A DNA stretch of 64,000 nt from CAWUEZ02 sp963921355 (GCA_963921355.3 OZ001190.1:2852001-2916000); one strand, 5' to 3'. Shown: positions 25,528-34,353, counted from the stretch's first letter. The notes: a model not told the origin generated them from the letters alone. A program made the numbers and translations.

Positions 25528-27078
25528 ATGAGATCATCGCTTCGGAATATCGCCGCGGCCGGAGTGCTGGCGGCGCTCGTCCTACCAGCCGGTGCCTCCG
25601 CTTTGGAGCCGGATGGGCCGCACATGGTCTTCGCGCAGCGCAACGCCGAGGCCTGGGCAGCGGAAGACGCGGCGATCAATGACAAACTCGCCGCCCTGGA
25701 AGCGCGCTTCGGCAAGAAACCGAACATCATCTACATCCTCACCGACGATATCGGCTGGGGGGAACTCGGCTGGCAGGGTGGCGGCAAACACCGCGGCACG
25801 CCGAGTCCCGTGCTTGACCAGATGGCGATGGAGGGCATGCGGTTCTGGTCCGCCTATGCCGAGCCGTCCTGCACCCCGACGCGGATCGCCATCAATACCG
25901 GGCGCCACCCGGTGCGCACCGGCCTGCTGAGCGTCCTGTGGCCCGGCCAGACCGAGGGTCTGTCGCCGGACGAGGTGACGATCGCCGAGATCCTCTCCGA
26001 AGCCGGCTACAGCACGGCGATGTGGGGCAAATGGCACCTCGGCGACCTGCCCGAACACGCGCCCGAGAATCAGGGATATGACTACGCCTATTACGGCCTG
26101 TTCAACGGCGCACCGGACTGGTGGCAGGCGAGTTACGAGGACAATACCGGTGCGTTTCCGTTCGCCGATTTCCCGGGCTACGAAGCGTATTTCGAGCAGA
26201 CCGGGATCGACTTGTCGGTCGGCGGATATGTCGGGCGCAAAGGTGAAGGGCGGGCCCCGATCGAAGGGGTTGCCGGCGTTCTTTCGTCGGAACGTCAGGA
26301 GGCGTTCGAGAACGAGTCGATCGCCCAGATCACCGACTACATCCGCCAGCGTGCCGACAATGAGGACCCGTTCTTCATCTACTGGGCGTCCTATGCCCTG
26401 CAGATCTCCGCCAGCCAGGAGTTCCTGAACGCACCCGGCGTCGACCGTCAGAACCGGCGGGCCTCGTTCATGGTGCTGCACAACAAGCATGTCGGCCAGC
26501 TGCTCGAGACGCTGAAGGCCGAGGGCATCGCCGAGAACACGTTGGTGGTCTGGATCTCCGATAACGGGCCGATGTACGCGTTCTTCCCGACCTCCGGCTA
26601 CACGCTGCTGCGTGGTGGCAAAGGCGACATCCTCGAAGGTGGGGTTCGGGTTCCCGCCATGGCGTGGTGGCCGGGCATGATCGAGCCCGGGCAGGACCCG
26701 ATGGATATGATCCACGTGACCGACCTCTTCACCACGGCGGCCCGGCTCGCCGGCGCGCTCGACAAGGTGCCAAACGACCGGATCACCGACGGCGTCGATC
26801 AGACCTCGCTGTTCCTGAACGGCGAAGGCCATTCCCGCCGCAACTTCATGTCGCACGACAGCGGCGGCGTGCTTGGCGCGCTCCGCTACCAGGACTTCAA
26901 GGTCCATATCAAGGCGGCCCATGGCGGCCTGCCGGGCATGGATTTCTACAACATCAAGCGGGATCCGGGGGAGAGGTACGGCGCGCTATATGGTGGGTTG
27001 TTCGCCGTGCGCCCGATCCAGCAGACCCTCGGCAGCCATATGGGGCGGATCCAGCAATTCCCGCACCGGCCGCCGTAG
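25528..27078 (+). CDS. Secreted arylsulfatase-type sulfatase
   Basis: A 516-residue sulfatase of the alkaline phosphatase superfamily with a signal peptide (about residues 1-25, ending AGASA). Metal-binding Asp73-Asp74 lie in ILTDDIGWGELG. The active-site motif CTPTR at 115-119, followed by TGR, provides the Cys that an FGE-type enzyme converts to formylglycine. MWGKWHLGD and ISDNGP are also conserved. It would cleave sulfate esters in the periplasm; the substrate is unknown. An extra helix of about 35 residues precedes the catalytic domain. No formylglycine-generating enzyme gene is in this window. Confidence 0.92.
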   Translation: MRSSLRNIAAAGVLAALVLPAGASALEPDGPHMVFAQRNAEAWAAEDAAINDKLAALEARFGKKPNIIYILTDDIGWGELGWQGGGKHRGTPSPVLDQMAMEGMRFWSAYAEPSCTPTRIAINTGRHPVRTGLLSVLWPGQTEGLSPDEVTIAEILSEAGYSTAMWGKWHLGDLPEHAPENQGYDYAYYGLFNGAPDWWQASYEDNTGAFPFADFPGYEAYFEQTGIDLSVGGYVGRKGEGRAPIEGVAGVLSSERQEAFENESIAQITDYIRQRADNEDPFFIYWASYALQISASQEFLNAPGVDRQNRRASFMVLHNKHVGQLLETLKAEGIAENTLVVWISDNGPMYAFFPTSGYTLLRGGKGDILEGGVRVPAMAWWPGMIEPGQDPMDMIHVTDLFTTAARLAGALDKVPNDRITDGVDQTSLFLNGEGHSRRNFMSHDSGGVLGALRYQDFKVHIKAAHGGLPGMDFYNIKRDPGERYGALYGGLFAVRPIQQTLGSHMGRIQQFPHRPP

Positions 27079-27149
27079 GTCCCCAAGAACGCGCGCCTGA
27101 CGCCGCACGACTGAGCGGTAGTTCCGGGAGGTCTTTCTCTCTCCCTTAT

Positions 27150-27265
27150 CCCCGGCCCGGATTCAATCCGGAGCCGGGGCCTAGGATCCCGCGTGCCGGA
27201 TCGCTCTGTGCTCTCTCTAAGTCGCCTCTGCGCGCTGATCTGTGGGCCCCGGATCAGGTCCGGGG
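27150..27265. repeat. Pair of palindromic repeats between sulfatase and nucleoside hydrolase
   Basis: Bases 27150-27179 form an inverted repeat (CCCCGGCCCGGATT paired with AATCCGGAGCCGGGG, one bulged base) and 27247-27265 another (CCCCGGA/TCCGGGG). Both resemble the CCGGATT-type palindrome at 22281-22318, so this 293-base gap belongs to the same repeat-rich context. No gene was seen in it. Confidence 0.65.
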
Positions 27266-27371
27266 ATACGCAGTTGGTGCGGGTGGGTTCCCGAGCCGAA
27301 CTCGCAGCCTTGAGCCATGTGCTGGATCGCGTAGAACGGTCTGAACCGTCCCGTTGCACCGAGGTCCCGAT

Positions 27372-28316
27372 TTGAGCCCGCCCTCCACCCCGATCCTGAT
27401 CGACTGTGATCCGGGCATCGACGACGCGGTCGCCCTGCTGCTGGCGTTCTCCTGTGAGGAGGCGGTCTCGGTGTCGGCGATCACCGCGGTCGCCGGCAAT
27501 GTCGGGCTCGCGACCACGGCGCGCAACGCCCGGCGGGTCCGGGAGTTGGCCGGACACGACCATGTCCCGGTCCATGCCGGCTGCAGCGGCCCGCTGGTGG
27601 CCGCCCCGCACCATGCCGCCCATGTGCACGGCGCCGACGGGCTGGGGGAGGTTGAGCTCGGCGACGGCAAAGGTGGGTTGGCCGTCGAACACGGGGTCGA
27701 CGCCCTGATACGCCTGGCCGGCGACACCGCGCCGCCGACGGTGGTGGCCGTGGGTCCGCTGACCAACCTGGCGGTCGCCCTGGTCAAGCAGCCGGACATT
27801 GCCGACCGGATGCCAGCACCGGTGATCATGGGCGGGGCGCTGGATGGCGGGAACGTGACGCCGCTCGCCGAGTTCAACATCTTCGCCGATCCGGAAGCCG
27901 CGCGCCGGGTGCTGACGACGACGTCCTGGCCGGCGGCGGCCCGCCCGGTGGTGTTCCCGCTGGAGGCGACCCACCGGGCCCTGGTCACCCCGGCCTGGAT
28001 CGATCGGCTGGCGGGCGAGGGCGGGGCGATCTGCCGGTCGGCGGCCGACATGCTGCGCTTCTACAACGCGGCGGTCGGCGGCAAGTACGGCGGCGTCCAT
28101 GTGCATGACGCGATGGCGGTGGCCTGGACCATCTGACCGGATCTGTTCGACACCCGCCCGGCCCGCATGAATGTGGTGACCGATACCGGACCCGAGCGGG
28201 GCCGGACGGTGGCGGACTTCGCATCGCACGATCCGACCGCCGAGATCGTCACGGACCTTGACCCGCAGGCCTTTCTGGAGTGGTTGTTCGAACGGCTGAT
28301 TTCGCTCGATCATTGA
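27372..28316 (+). pseudogene. Nucleoside hydrolase interrupted by an in-frame TGA
   Basis: The reading frame encodes an inosine-uridine-type nucleoside N-ribohydrolase: the calcium-binding DCDPGIDDAVALLLAF lies at the N-terminus and MGGALDGGNVTPLAEFNIFADPEAA in the centre. A TGA at 28134-28136 (codon 255) stops it after VHDAMAVAWTI. The same frame then continues PDLFDTRPARMNVVT, RGRTVADF and on to a TGA at 28314, giving the normal family length of about 314 residues. A single C-to-T change of a CGA codon would explain it. The start is TTG at 27372 with GAGGT six bases upstream; no ATG is available. It may be a young pseudogene or a sequence error. Confidence 0.82.
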
Positions 28317-28365
28317 CCACCCGACGGCATCCCGCCCCGCTATTGATTCCAGTCCCGGTACGCCC

Positions 28366-29238
28366 ATGTCCCCCATCGACCTGCTCGCCGACCCGCTGAT
28401 CGCCCAGCTTGGCCTGCCCGTCGCGGTCACCCTTCTGGCCGCCGTGCTGATCCGGCTGCTCGGCGGCCCCAGCCTCGGGGCCCGCACCGCAGCACTCAGC
28501 CTGCCGCTGGCGCTGGTCGCGGCGCTGGTGGTCTCGCCGGGCCTGGCGCCGTCCCCGCCGGTCACGCCGCTCGGGAAACTGGCCTGGCTGGCCCTGGGCG
28601 CCGGCCTGCTCGGGGTTCTCATAGAGTTTGCCGCCCGGACCCGGCTGGTGACCGGTGTGATCGCCGCGCTTTTGCCGGCCCTGGCGATCGTCTGGGTCGG
28701 CGGCATCGACGTGACCACGGCGGGCGACCCGGTGCTCTACAAGATCGGCGAGATCGGCGTCGTCGCCGGCCTGGCGGCGGCCCGGCTGCATCAGATCGCC
28801 AACCGGGAGCTCGACGCGCCGATCACCGGGGCGGTGATGGCGGCCGGTCTCGGCGCCCTCGCGCTGGTGACCGGCCCCGGCTACGGGACGGCGCTGGGTT
28901 GGCCGCTGGCGGCGGCCGGGCTCGGCTGGCTGATCTGCAACTGGCCGAACAAGCGCCTGCCGTTCGGCGCGCCCGGCGACCTCGGAGCCAACGCCCTCAT
29001 CGTCGCGCTCGGCGCGGTCATGGTGCACGAGGCCGGGGTCAACGCCATTCTGGTGCTGCTGGTGCTGGCGGCGCTGGTGATGCAGCCCGCCGCCCACCGC
29101 ATCGTAGCCGCCAACGGCCTGACCAACTCCGACGCCGTGCGGCCGATCGCCTTCGCGGTGCTGGTCGCGATCCCGCCGGCGGTGGCGGTGGCGCTGGCCC
29201 TGTTTGCCCCCGGGGTCGTGCCGTCGATCTACGGCTAA
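28366..29238 (+). CDS. Multi-spanning membrane protein of unknown function
   Basis: A 290-residue, very hydrophobic protein, rich in Ala, Leu, Val and Gly, with about eight to nine membrane helices (first around residues 17-35, last around 263-285). No catalytic motif or transporter signature was recognised. The loop NWPNKRLPFGAPGDLGAN in the middle is its only long polar stretch. It starts 49 bases after the nucleoside hydrolase frame ends and converges with an SDR gene whose stop is 4 bases away. Confidence 0.75.
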   Translation: MSPIDLLADPLIAQLGLPVAVTLLAAVLIRLLGGPSLGARTAALSLPLALVAALVVSPGLAPSPPVTPLGKLAWLALGAGLLGVLIEFAARTRLVTGVIAALLPALAIVWVGGIDVTTAGDPVLYKIGEIGVVAGLAAARLHQIANRELDAPITGAVMAAGLGALALVTGPGYGTALGWPLAAAGLGWLICNWPNKRLPFGAPGDLGANALIVALGAVMVHEAGVNAILVLLVLAALVMQPAAHRIVAANGLTNSDAVRPIAFAVLVAIPPAVAVALALFAPGVVPSIYG

Positions 29239-29242
29239 CCTC

Positions 29243-30019
29243 TCAGGCCAGACCCTCCAAGCCAGCATCCACGCTGAGCGATTGGCCGGTGACGTTGCGG
29301 CCGGCCTCCGAGCACAGGAACAGGATCTGGTGGGCGATGTCGCCGGCGCTGACGAACCGCTTCATCAGCGTCACGTCGGCGAGCCGGCTGCGCATCTCGT
29401 TCTCGGACACGTTCTCGGCCGCCGCCTTGGCGCGGATCACCCGGTCGATCCGGTCGCCCTCCACCGGTCCGGGCTGGATGCAGTTCACCCGGATGGCGTG
29501 GGGGCCGAGTTCTATCGCGCAGGTGCGCGTGAAGCCGACAATCGCGAACTTGGCGGCCGAGTAGGGGCTGCGCAGCGGAAAGCCGAACTTGCCGGCCGCC
29601 GAGGACAGGTTGACGATGCTGCCGCCGCCAGCCTGCCTGAGGGCGGGCACCGCCTTCTGGGTGCCGAGGAAGGCACTGGTCAGGTTGACTGACAGGCAGG
29701 CGTTCCAGTCCTCCAGCGCGACCTCTTCGACCGGTGACGTCGGGCCGGCGGTTCCGGCGTTGTTGATCAGGATGTCGAGCCCGCCGAGCGTGTCGATCGC
29801 CCGGTCCATGAAGGTGTTCAGCGCCTCGGCATCGCCGACATCGCAGGCCGTACCCTGCAGCCCTGGAATGCCGGATTTCGCGGATTCGAGCGCATCGACG
29901 TCGAGGTCGCAGACATAGACATCGGCGCCGGCGGCGGCGAACACTTCAGCCGTCTTGCGCCCGATGCCCTGGCCGGCCGCCGTGATGATCGGGCGCTTGC
30001 CGCTCAGATCCAGTTGCAT
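29243..30019 (-). CDS. Short-chain dehydrogenase/reductase
   Basis: A 258-residue classical SDR. It begins MQLDLSGKRPIITAAGQGIG, with TAAGQGIG as cofactor motif, VCDLDVD giving an acidic NAD-favouring residue, NNAG, the Ser in NLSSAAG and the catalytic Tyr-Lys in YSAAK. The start at 30019 follows a GGGAGGACGG ribosome site. Sugar-acid or hydroxy-acid dehydrogenases of this type are common, but the substrate cannot be named. It converges on the membrane-protein gene. Confidence 0.86.
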   Translation of the reverse strand: MQLDLSGKRPIITAAGQGIGRKTAEVFAAAGADVYVCDLDVDALESAKSGIPGLQGTACDVGDAEALNTFMDRAIDTLGGLDILINNAGTAGPTSPVEEVALEDWNACLSVNLTSAFLGTQKAVPALRQAGGGSIVNLSSAAGKFGFPLRSPYSAAKFAIVGFTRTCAIELGPHAIRVNCIQPGPVEGDRIDRVIRAKAAAENVSENEMRSRLADVTLMKRFVSAGDIAHQILFLCSEAGRNVTGQSLSVDAGLEGLA

Positions 30020-30072
30020 TCCGTCCTCCCACAATGATGCGGGAGGACTATAGCGATCCGTCGACCGCAGCG

Positions 30073-30699
30073 TCAGTCGTCCAGATCGAAGGTATCGCGG
30101 ATCTGTTTGCGGATGGTGTCGATCTCCTGGCCGCTCAACATCAGCCCGGCGACGACGAAGGCGAAGGACAGCCCGATCGCCGATATCACCGCCCCGGTGC
30201 CCCAGGCCGGGCCGTAGGTGTCCCAGATGAAGACAGCCCCGAACCAGAACGCCGAGAACGAGGCAAGGGCGGCCAGCAGCAGAAAGCCGATCCGCATGCA
30301 GAGACCGCCGATCCGGTTGGCGGACATCAGCTCGCGGAACGCCGCCGAGGCCTCGGCCTCCTTGACCGCTCGGGTGATCTTCTTGCGGGCGATCTTGGCC
30401 CAGTCGCCATAGGCCATGCCGGTGCTGCCGTCGAGCCGGCCCGGGTTCATGATCGCGTCCTTCAGATCGTCGATGATCGCGTCGGCGCGCTCCTCGGCCG
30501 ATCGGCGCTTGAGGCTCGGAAAGGCCGGCTCGTCGTCGTTCGAAGCCGGGTCGCTCGCATTGGGGGGCAACGGGTCGGCCGGCATCCGCGCGGGGGGCCG
30601 GCCCGGCCCTCCACCAGCGCCTCCCCGGTTGTGGCCGGCGAGACCAAGAGGACGCGGTGACGTCGGTCGATGCATGCGCTGTCCTGCTGTTGTCGGCAT
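30073..30699 (-). CDS. Hypothetical protein with two membrane helices
   Basis: A 208-residue protein with no recognised family. The first 65 residues are Pro/Gly/Arg-rich and probably disordered. Residues about 66-125 are charged and helical (AEERADAIIDDLKDAI). Two membrane helices follow (GGLCMRIGFLLLAALASFSAFWFGAVFIW and GAVISAIGLSFAFVVAGLMLS), and an acidic tail ends FDLDD. The true start may lie further in. It precedes the SDR gene on the same strand by about 50 bases. Confidence 0.65.
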   Translation of the reverse strand: MPTTAGQRMHRPTSPRPLGLAGHNRGGAGGGPGRPPARMPADPLPPNASDPASNDDEPAFPSLKRRSAEERADAIIDDLKDAIMNPGRLDGSTGMAYGDWAKIARKKITRAVKEAEASAAFRELMSANRIGGLCMRIGFLLLAALASFSAFWFGAVFIWDTYGPAWGTGAVISAIGLSFAFVVAGLMLSGQEIDTIRKQIRDTFDLDD

Positions 30700-30729
30700 C
30701 CGTAAAAGCCTGGTCCGGTTAACCTGGGG

Positions 30730-31083
30730 TCACGCGTGGCCCCGGACCAGCCGTTCCTGAAAATACCGATTCAGCGTGGCAAAGGCGATGGAATCGAGGC
30801 TGTCGAAGGCCAGACCGACCGATCCGGTGTCACGGTTGCGGCGGCAGATCCGGCCGTTGGCGCGAAACAGGGCGCCCGGCCCGGCGGTCGGCACGAAGAC
30901 CCGCATCGGCGTGTGGTGACCCGGTTCCAGCGCGCCCTGGTAGTCCAGGAAATGCAGGCCACCGAGGCTCCAGTCGCCGATGGCATAGGGCGCGTTCCCG
31001 ATCACGACGGTCATGGGGGCCTCTATCCGCCGGTCACGCCGACGTTCCCCGGGCCGGCGCCTCGCGGTGACGGTTGATGACAT
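30730..31083 (-). CDS. PilZ-domain protein
   Basis: A 117-residue single-domain PilZ protein, a likely cyclic-di-GMP receptor. The two binding motifs are present: an Arg-rich RRxxR element (ERRRDRRIEAP, about residues 13-23) and D-x-S-x-x-G (DWSLGG, about residues 38-43). The rest is the small beta barrel. A GGAGATCAAC ribosome site precedes the ATG. No effector domain is attached, so it would act through a partner protein. Confidence 0.83.
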   Translation of the reverse strand: MSSTVTARRRPGERRRDRRIEAPMTVVIGNAPYAIGDWSLGGLHFLDYQGALEPGHHTPMRVFVPTAGPGALFRANGRICRRNRDTGSVGLAFDSLDSIAFATLNRYFQERLVRGHA

Positions 31084-31394
31084 GGGAGTTGATCTCCGGT
31101 TGCTGTTGCGTGCAGTCGGTGTCGTCGGGGGACCGTCTTCCTCGGGCCCCGCCCTTCCTCAGCAACCATTGTGCCAATTCCAAGGTCGGGAAGATTCAGC
31201 GATTCGGCGCGGTCGGACGGGCGCCAGCGGCAGATCCTGCGGCGGATCCTGCGGCGGATCCTGCGGCAGATTCTGCCCGGCGGAGACGGCTCCGTGGTCC
31301 CAGCTTTGCCGAGCGCCGAACCGCCCGCCCGCCATCAGGCGGAATGCCCCTATGCGGAATGCCCCTATGCGGAATGCCCCTATGCGGAATGCCC
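31084..31394. other. Intergenic region with two short tandem repeats
   Basis: These 311 bases lie between the PilZ gene start and the zinc-ribbon gene end, both on the minus strand. They hold a 12-base tandem repeat (31229-31276) and most of a 15-base tandem repeat (31341-31406). Long open frames cross it on both strands, but they read repetitive low-complexity protein and overlap real genes, so no gene is called here. Confidence 0.6.
31229..31276. repeat. 12-bp tandem repeat, four units
   Basis: Four consecutive units of GGCRGATYCTGC: GGCAGATCCTGC, GGCGGATCCTGC twice, then GGCAGATTCTGC. The unit length is a multiple of three, so a coding reading would be a repeating four-residue peptide, but no credible gene covers it. 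Confidence 0.9.
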
Positions 31395-31406
31395 CTATGC
31401 GGAATG
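31341..31406. repeat. 15-bp tandem repeat, 4.4 units
   Basis: GGAATGCCCCTATGC occurs four times head to tail (31341-31400), followed by a partial GGAATG. The array overlaps the 3' end of the minus-strand zinc-ribbon gene, whose TAG stop (31395-31397) is supplied by the first repeat unit it meets. Units are identical, which indicates recent expansion. Confidence 0.95.
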
Positions 31407-31676
31407 TTTGGCGACCTGGCCCTGGCCCGGCCAGGCCGGACGGGTGGCGACGTCCTTGGAGCCGCATGCGCTGCACCGCATGCGGGCGCCGATCTCGGGA
31501 ATCGGGAAGTCGGGTCCGAGCTGCGAGACCAGCATGGCCGTCGCCGCCTCGGCATGGTGACCGCAGCGGTTGCACCAGCAGAACACCCCGACCTTGGCCG
31601 TCACCAGATCCGACAGCCGTGCCGCCTGCTGGCCGCGGTCTTCCCTGTCGATCAATTCCCGCTTGAACCGGCCCAT
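31395..31676 (-). CDS. Small zinc-ribbon-like protein
   Basis: A 93-residue protein with two Cys pairs, FCWCNRCGHH near residues 32-41 and MRCSACGSKD near residues 66-75, suggesting a zinc-ribbon fold. The N-terminal GRFKRELIDREDRGQQAARLSDLV is highly charged and helical. No family name can be given with confidence; it may bind nucleic acid or a protein partner. The stop codon lies within a 15-base tandem repeat, so the natural C-terminus may vary between strains. The start ATG at 31676 is the most upstream that keeps this charged helix. Confidence 0.7.
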   Translation of the reverse strand: MGRFKRELIDREDRGQQAARLSDLVTAKVGVFCWCNRCGHHAEAATAMLVSQLGPDFPIPEIGARMRCSACGSKDVATRPAWPGQGQVAKHSA

Positions 31677-31770
31677 CGCGCACCGCCTCTTGTCTCGTTC
31701 TGGGATGAGAACATAACAAGAACATTTGGGATGAACAATCGCGAATGGTGTCCGGCGACCTAAGGGCCCG

Positions 31771-32109
31771 TCAGCTCTGGACCAGGCGCGGGAGCTTTTC
31801 GAAGGTGGCGAGAACGTCCATCAGGCTGGCGCTCGACTTCAGACGCTTCGGTCCGGAGAACAGCGCGAAGGTCGGCCGTTTCTGACCCCGGCGCTGGATC
31901 TTGGTGACCGAGAACAGCGGGCGTTCGTGGCTGTGCCGGAAGATCGAGAACACCGCCATATCGTCCTGACGGTCCAGCGCGTAGTCCCGCCATTCGCCGG
32001 CGGCGACGCGGCTGGCGTAGATCGACAGCAACTGACGGAGTTCTAAGCGGGTGAAGAAGAAATGACGGGCGGATTTGCGCGTGCTCGGGAGACGGATGAG
32101 ATTTTCCAT
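31771..32109 (-). CDS. DUF2794-family protein
   Basis: A 112-residue basic protein matching the conserved alphaproteobacterial family DUF2794. Recognisable segments are FTRLELRQLLSIYASRVAAGEWRDYALD and MAVFSIFRHSHERPLFSVTK. No signal or membrane segment is present and the function is unknown. It stands alone on the minus strand, upstream and divergent from yfgM-bamB-der. Confidence 0.82.
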   Translation of the reverse strand: MENLIRLPSTRKSARHFFFTRLELRQLLSIYASRVAAGEWRDYALDRQDDMAVFSIFRHSHERPLFSVTKIQRRGQKRPTFALFSGPKRLKSSASLMDVLATFEKLPRLVQS

Positions 32110-32332
32110 CGGCCGGCGGGAGCCCTCACGTTATCTGACCTGTGGATTTCAGTTTTCCTGAAATCGGCGGCAGGGTAAACCCCGCAAGAAGTGCTGAGAT
32201 ACGTGGCTCCCGGGTGGTGTCCGCCGTTTGATTTACGCGGTGGCCATCGCTAGGGTGCGCGACCGCATGGATCGAACGGCGGGCAGTCGCCGTTGGCGGC
32301 CCGCGCCAGCCACCCGCGATGGAGAGACAGAC

Positions 32333-32983
32333 GTGGCCGACATCTTCCGGGAAGTCGACGAAGAACTTCAACAGGAACGCGCCGCGACCCTATGGAAGCG
32401 TTACGGCGGCTGGGTGATCGCGGTGGCTGTGGCGATCGTGCTGGGTGTCGCCGGCAACGTCCTGTGGCGAGACTATCAGACCGGCCAGCAGGCCGAGCAG
32501 GCGGCCGCCTATGCATCAGCGGCCGATCTTCTCGAGCAGGGCAAACCGCGCGAGGCGGCGGACGCCTTCGCCGCCCTGGCGGGTGACGGCGATGCGGGAT
32601 ACGCCGCGGTCTCGAGGTTGCGCCAGGCCTCCGCCCTGGTTGACGCCGACGACGTCGACGGGGCGGTCGCGGTCTATATGACCCTGGCCGAGGACAGCGC
32701 GACGCCGGCGCCGTATGCCGACCTGGCGCGGCTGCACGCCGTGCGGCTGCGGATCGGCGCGGCCGACACCGCGACCCTGAAGGCCGACCTGGCCCCGCTG
32801 CTGGCCGACGACAATCCCTGGTACCCGCTGGCGCGCGAGGCCGAAGCGGCGATCGCCCTGGCGGCCGGTGACCGGCCCGGCGCGCTGGAGATCTTCAAGG
32901 CGCTGGCGGATGACGCCGCGACACCGGGACGCCTGCGCCAGCGGGCCAGCGAGGCGGTGGCAGCGCTTGAGGGCGGCGCTTGA
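32333..32983 (+). CDS. YfgM-like TPR membrane protein
   Basis: A 216-residue inner-membrane protein with a short cytoplasmic N-terminus (FREVDEELQQERAATLWKRYG), one membrane helix at about 26-44 and a periplasmic TPR-like helical domain (DLLEQGKPREAADAFAALA and later repeats). Relatives attach to the SecYEG translocon and work with periplasmic chaperones. The GTG at 32333 is chosen because GGAGAG lies six bases upstream and the family begins with ADIFREVDE. It precedes bamB and der, the conserved yfgM-bamB-der order. Confidence 0.85.
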   Translation: MADIFREVDEELQQERAATLWKRYGGWVIAVAVAIVLGVAGNVLWRDYQTGQQAEQAAAYASAADLLEQGKPREAADAFAALAGDGDAGYAAVSRLRQASALVDADDVDGAVAVYMTLAEDSATPAPYADLARLHAVRLRIGAADTATLKADLAPLLADDNPWYPLAREAEAAIALAAGDRPGALEIFKALADDAATPGRLRQRASEAVAALEGGA

Positions 32984-32997
32984 GCGAGGCCGGTGGC

Positions 32998-34353
32998 ATG
33001 ACGCGCCGGAAAACCTGTAGGTCGGGAACGCTGGGCCGGGCCGCGATTGCGGGTCTGGCCCTGACACTCTCCGGGTGCGGGCTGGGCGACAGTTTCTTCG
33101 GCGCCGATGATGAAATCCCGCTGCCGGGTGACCGGATCGCGGTGATGCTGTTCGACGAGGTGCTTCGCCCCGACGAGTCTCTGAAGGACTTCCCCGTCGT
33201 CCTGCCTCGTCCCGAGTTCAACGCGGATTGGCCGCAGCCCGGGGGCAATGCCGCCAAGTCACTAGGCCATCTGGAGTCGGCGGACGCGCTGTCCAAGGCC
33301 TGGTCGATCTCGATCGGCAGCGGCGGTGACGACGAAGCGGCACTGCTGGCCCAGCCGATCGTGGTCGGCGACCTCCTGCTGACGCTGGACAGCGACGCCG
33401 AGCTTCGGGCGTTCGACCGGGAAAGCGGCCGCGAGATCTGGCGCCGCGACCTGCAGCCCGAGTCCGACGAGGATGATGCCGTCTATCCCGGCGGCATCGC
33501 CGCGGACGGCGATCGGGTGTTCGCCGCGACCGGCTATGGCGAGGCCATCGCCTTCACGGTCGCCGACGGCGAGGAGCTCTGGCGGGTGCGCCTGCCGGGC
33601 CCTGTGCGCGGCGCCCCGGCGATCGCCGATGGCCGGCTGTTCGTCGTGACCCTCGAGAACCGTGCCCTGGCGCTCTCCACCGAGGACGGCGCCCGGATCT
33701 GGGATCATCAGGGGATCAGCGAAATTGCCGCGCTGCTGGGCGGCGCATCGCCCGCGGTCTCCGGCTCGACCGTTCTGGTGCCTTACTCCTCGGGCGAGCT
33801 GTTCGCGCTGCGCGTCGAGACCGGCCGGGTGGTCTGGCTGGAGAACCTGTCCAGCCTGCGCGCCCTCGATGCCATCTCCCGTCTGGCTGACATCCGCGGT
33901 AATCCGGTGATCGATGGCGAGTTGGCCGTCGCCGTCAGCCATGCCGGACGCATGGCCGCGATCGACATGCGGAGCGGGCAGCGGATCTGGGATCGCTCGA
34001 TTGGAAGTATCCACACGCCCTGGGTCGCCGGCGACTACATCTTCGTGGTCGGGCTGTCCGGCGAGGTCGTCGCGCTGACCCGCCGGGACGGCCGGGTGCG
34101 CTGGGTGCATCGTCTGCCGCGCTACGCGGATCCGGAGGACAAGAGTGGGCTGATCCAGTATGCCGGGCCGGTCCTGGTCGGCGATCGTCTGCTCGTCGGA
34201 TCGTCCGACGGGGCGATCTACGCCCTGTCGCCCTATACCGGTGACCCGCTGGGGCGGATTGAGGTGGGCGACCCGATCTATGTCGGACCGGTGGTCGTCG
34301 ATGGCAGCGTCTACATTCTGAGTGACGACGCCGTCCTGCACGCGTTTCGCTGA
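32998..34353 (+). CDS. bamB: Outer-membrane assembly lipoprotein BamB
   Basis: A 451-residue PQQ-like beta-propeller lipoprotein of the BAM complex, which inserts outer-membrane beta barrels. The lipobox LSGC ends at Cys27 after a hydrophobic segment (GRAAIAGLALTLSGC). Repeated blades are seen as LRAFDRESGREIWRRDL, AIAFTVADGEELWRVRLPG, LALSTEDGARIW, LFALRVETGRVVWLENL and AAIDMRSGQRIWDR. The ATG at 32998 has GAGGCCGG upstream; a TTG at 32980 overlapping the yfgM stop is the alternative. der follows 9 bases later. Confidence 0.92.
   Translation: MTRRKTCRSGTLGRAAIAGLALTLSGCGLGDSFFGADDEIPLPGDRIAVMLFDEVLRPDESLKDFPVVLPRPEFNADWPQPGGNAAKSLGHLESADALSKAWSISIGSGGDDEAALLAQPIVVGDLLLTLDSDAELRAFDRESGREIWRRDLQPESDEDDAVYPGGIAADGDRVFAATGYGEAIAFTVADGEELWRVRLPGPVRGAPAIADGRLFVVTLENRALALSTEDGARIWDHQGISEIAALLGGASPAVSGSTVLVPYSSGELFALRVETGRVVWLENLSSLRALDAISRLADIRGNPVIDGELAVAVSHAGRMAAIDMRSGQRIWDRSIGSIHTPWVAGDYIFVVGLSGEVVALTRRDGRVRWVHRLPRYADPEDKSGLIQYAGPVLVGDRLLVGSSDGAIYALSPYTGDPLGRIEVGDPIYVGPVVVDGSVYILSDDAVLHAFR

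Noticed and set aside
28134..28136. TGA in the nucleoside hydrolase as a selenocysteine or recoded codon
   Set aside because: The family does not use selenocysteine here, no SECIS-like hairpin was noticed immediately after, and TGA serves as a normal stop elsewhere in the window.
31074..31763. Plus-strand frame of 229 codons reading repeats such as ADPAADPAAD and GMPLCGMPLC
   Set aside because: The regular peptide simply translates the 12- and 15-base DNA repeats, and the frame overlaps the better-supported zinc-ribbon gene on the other strand.
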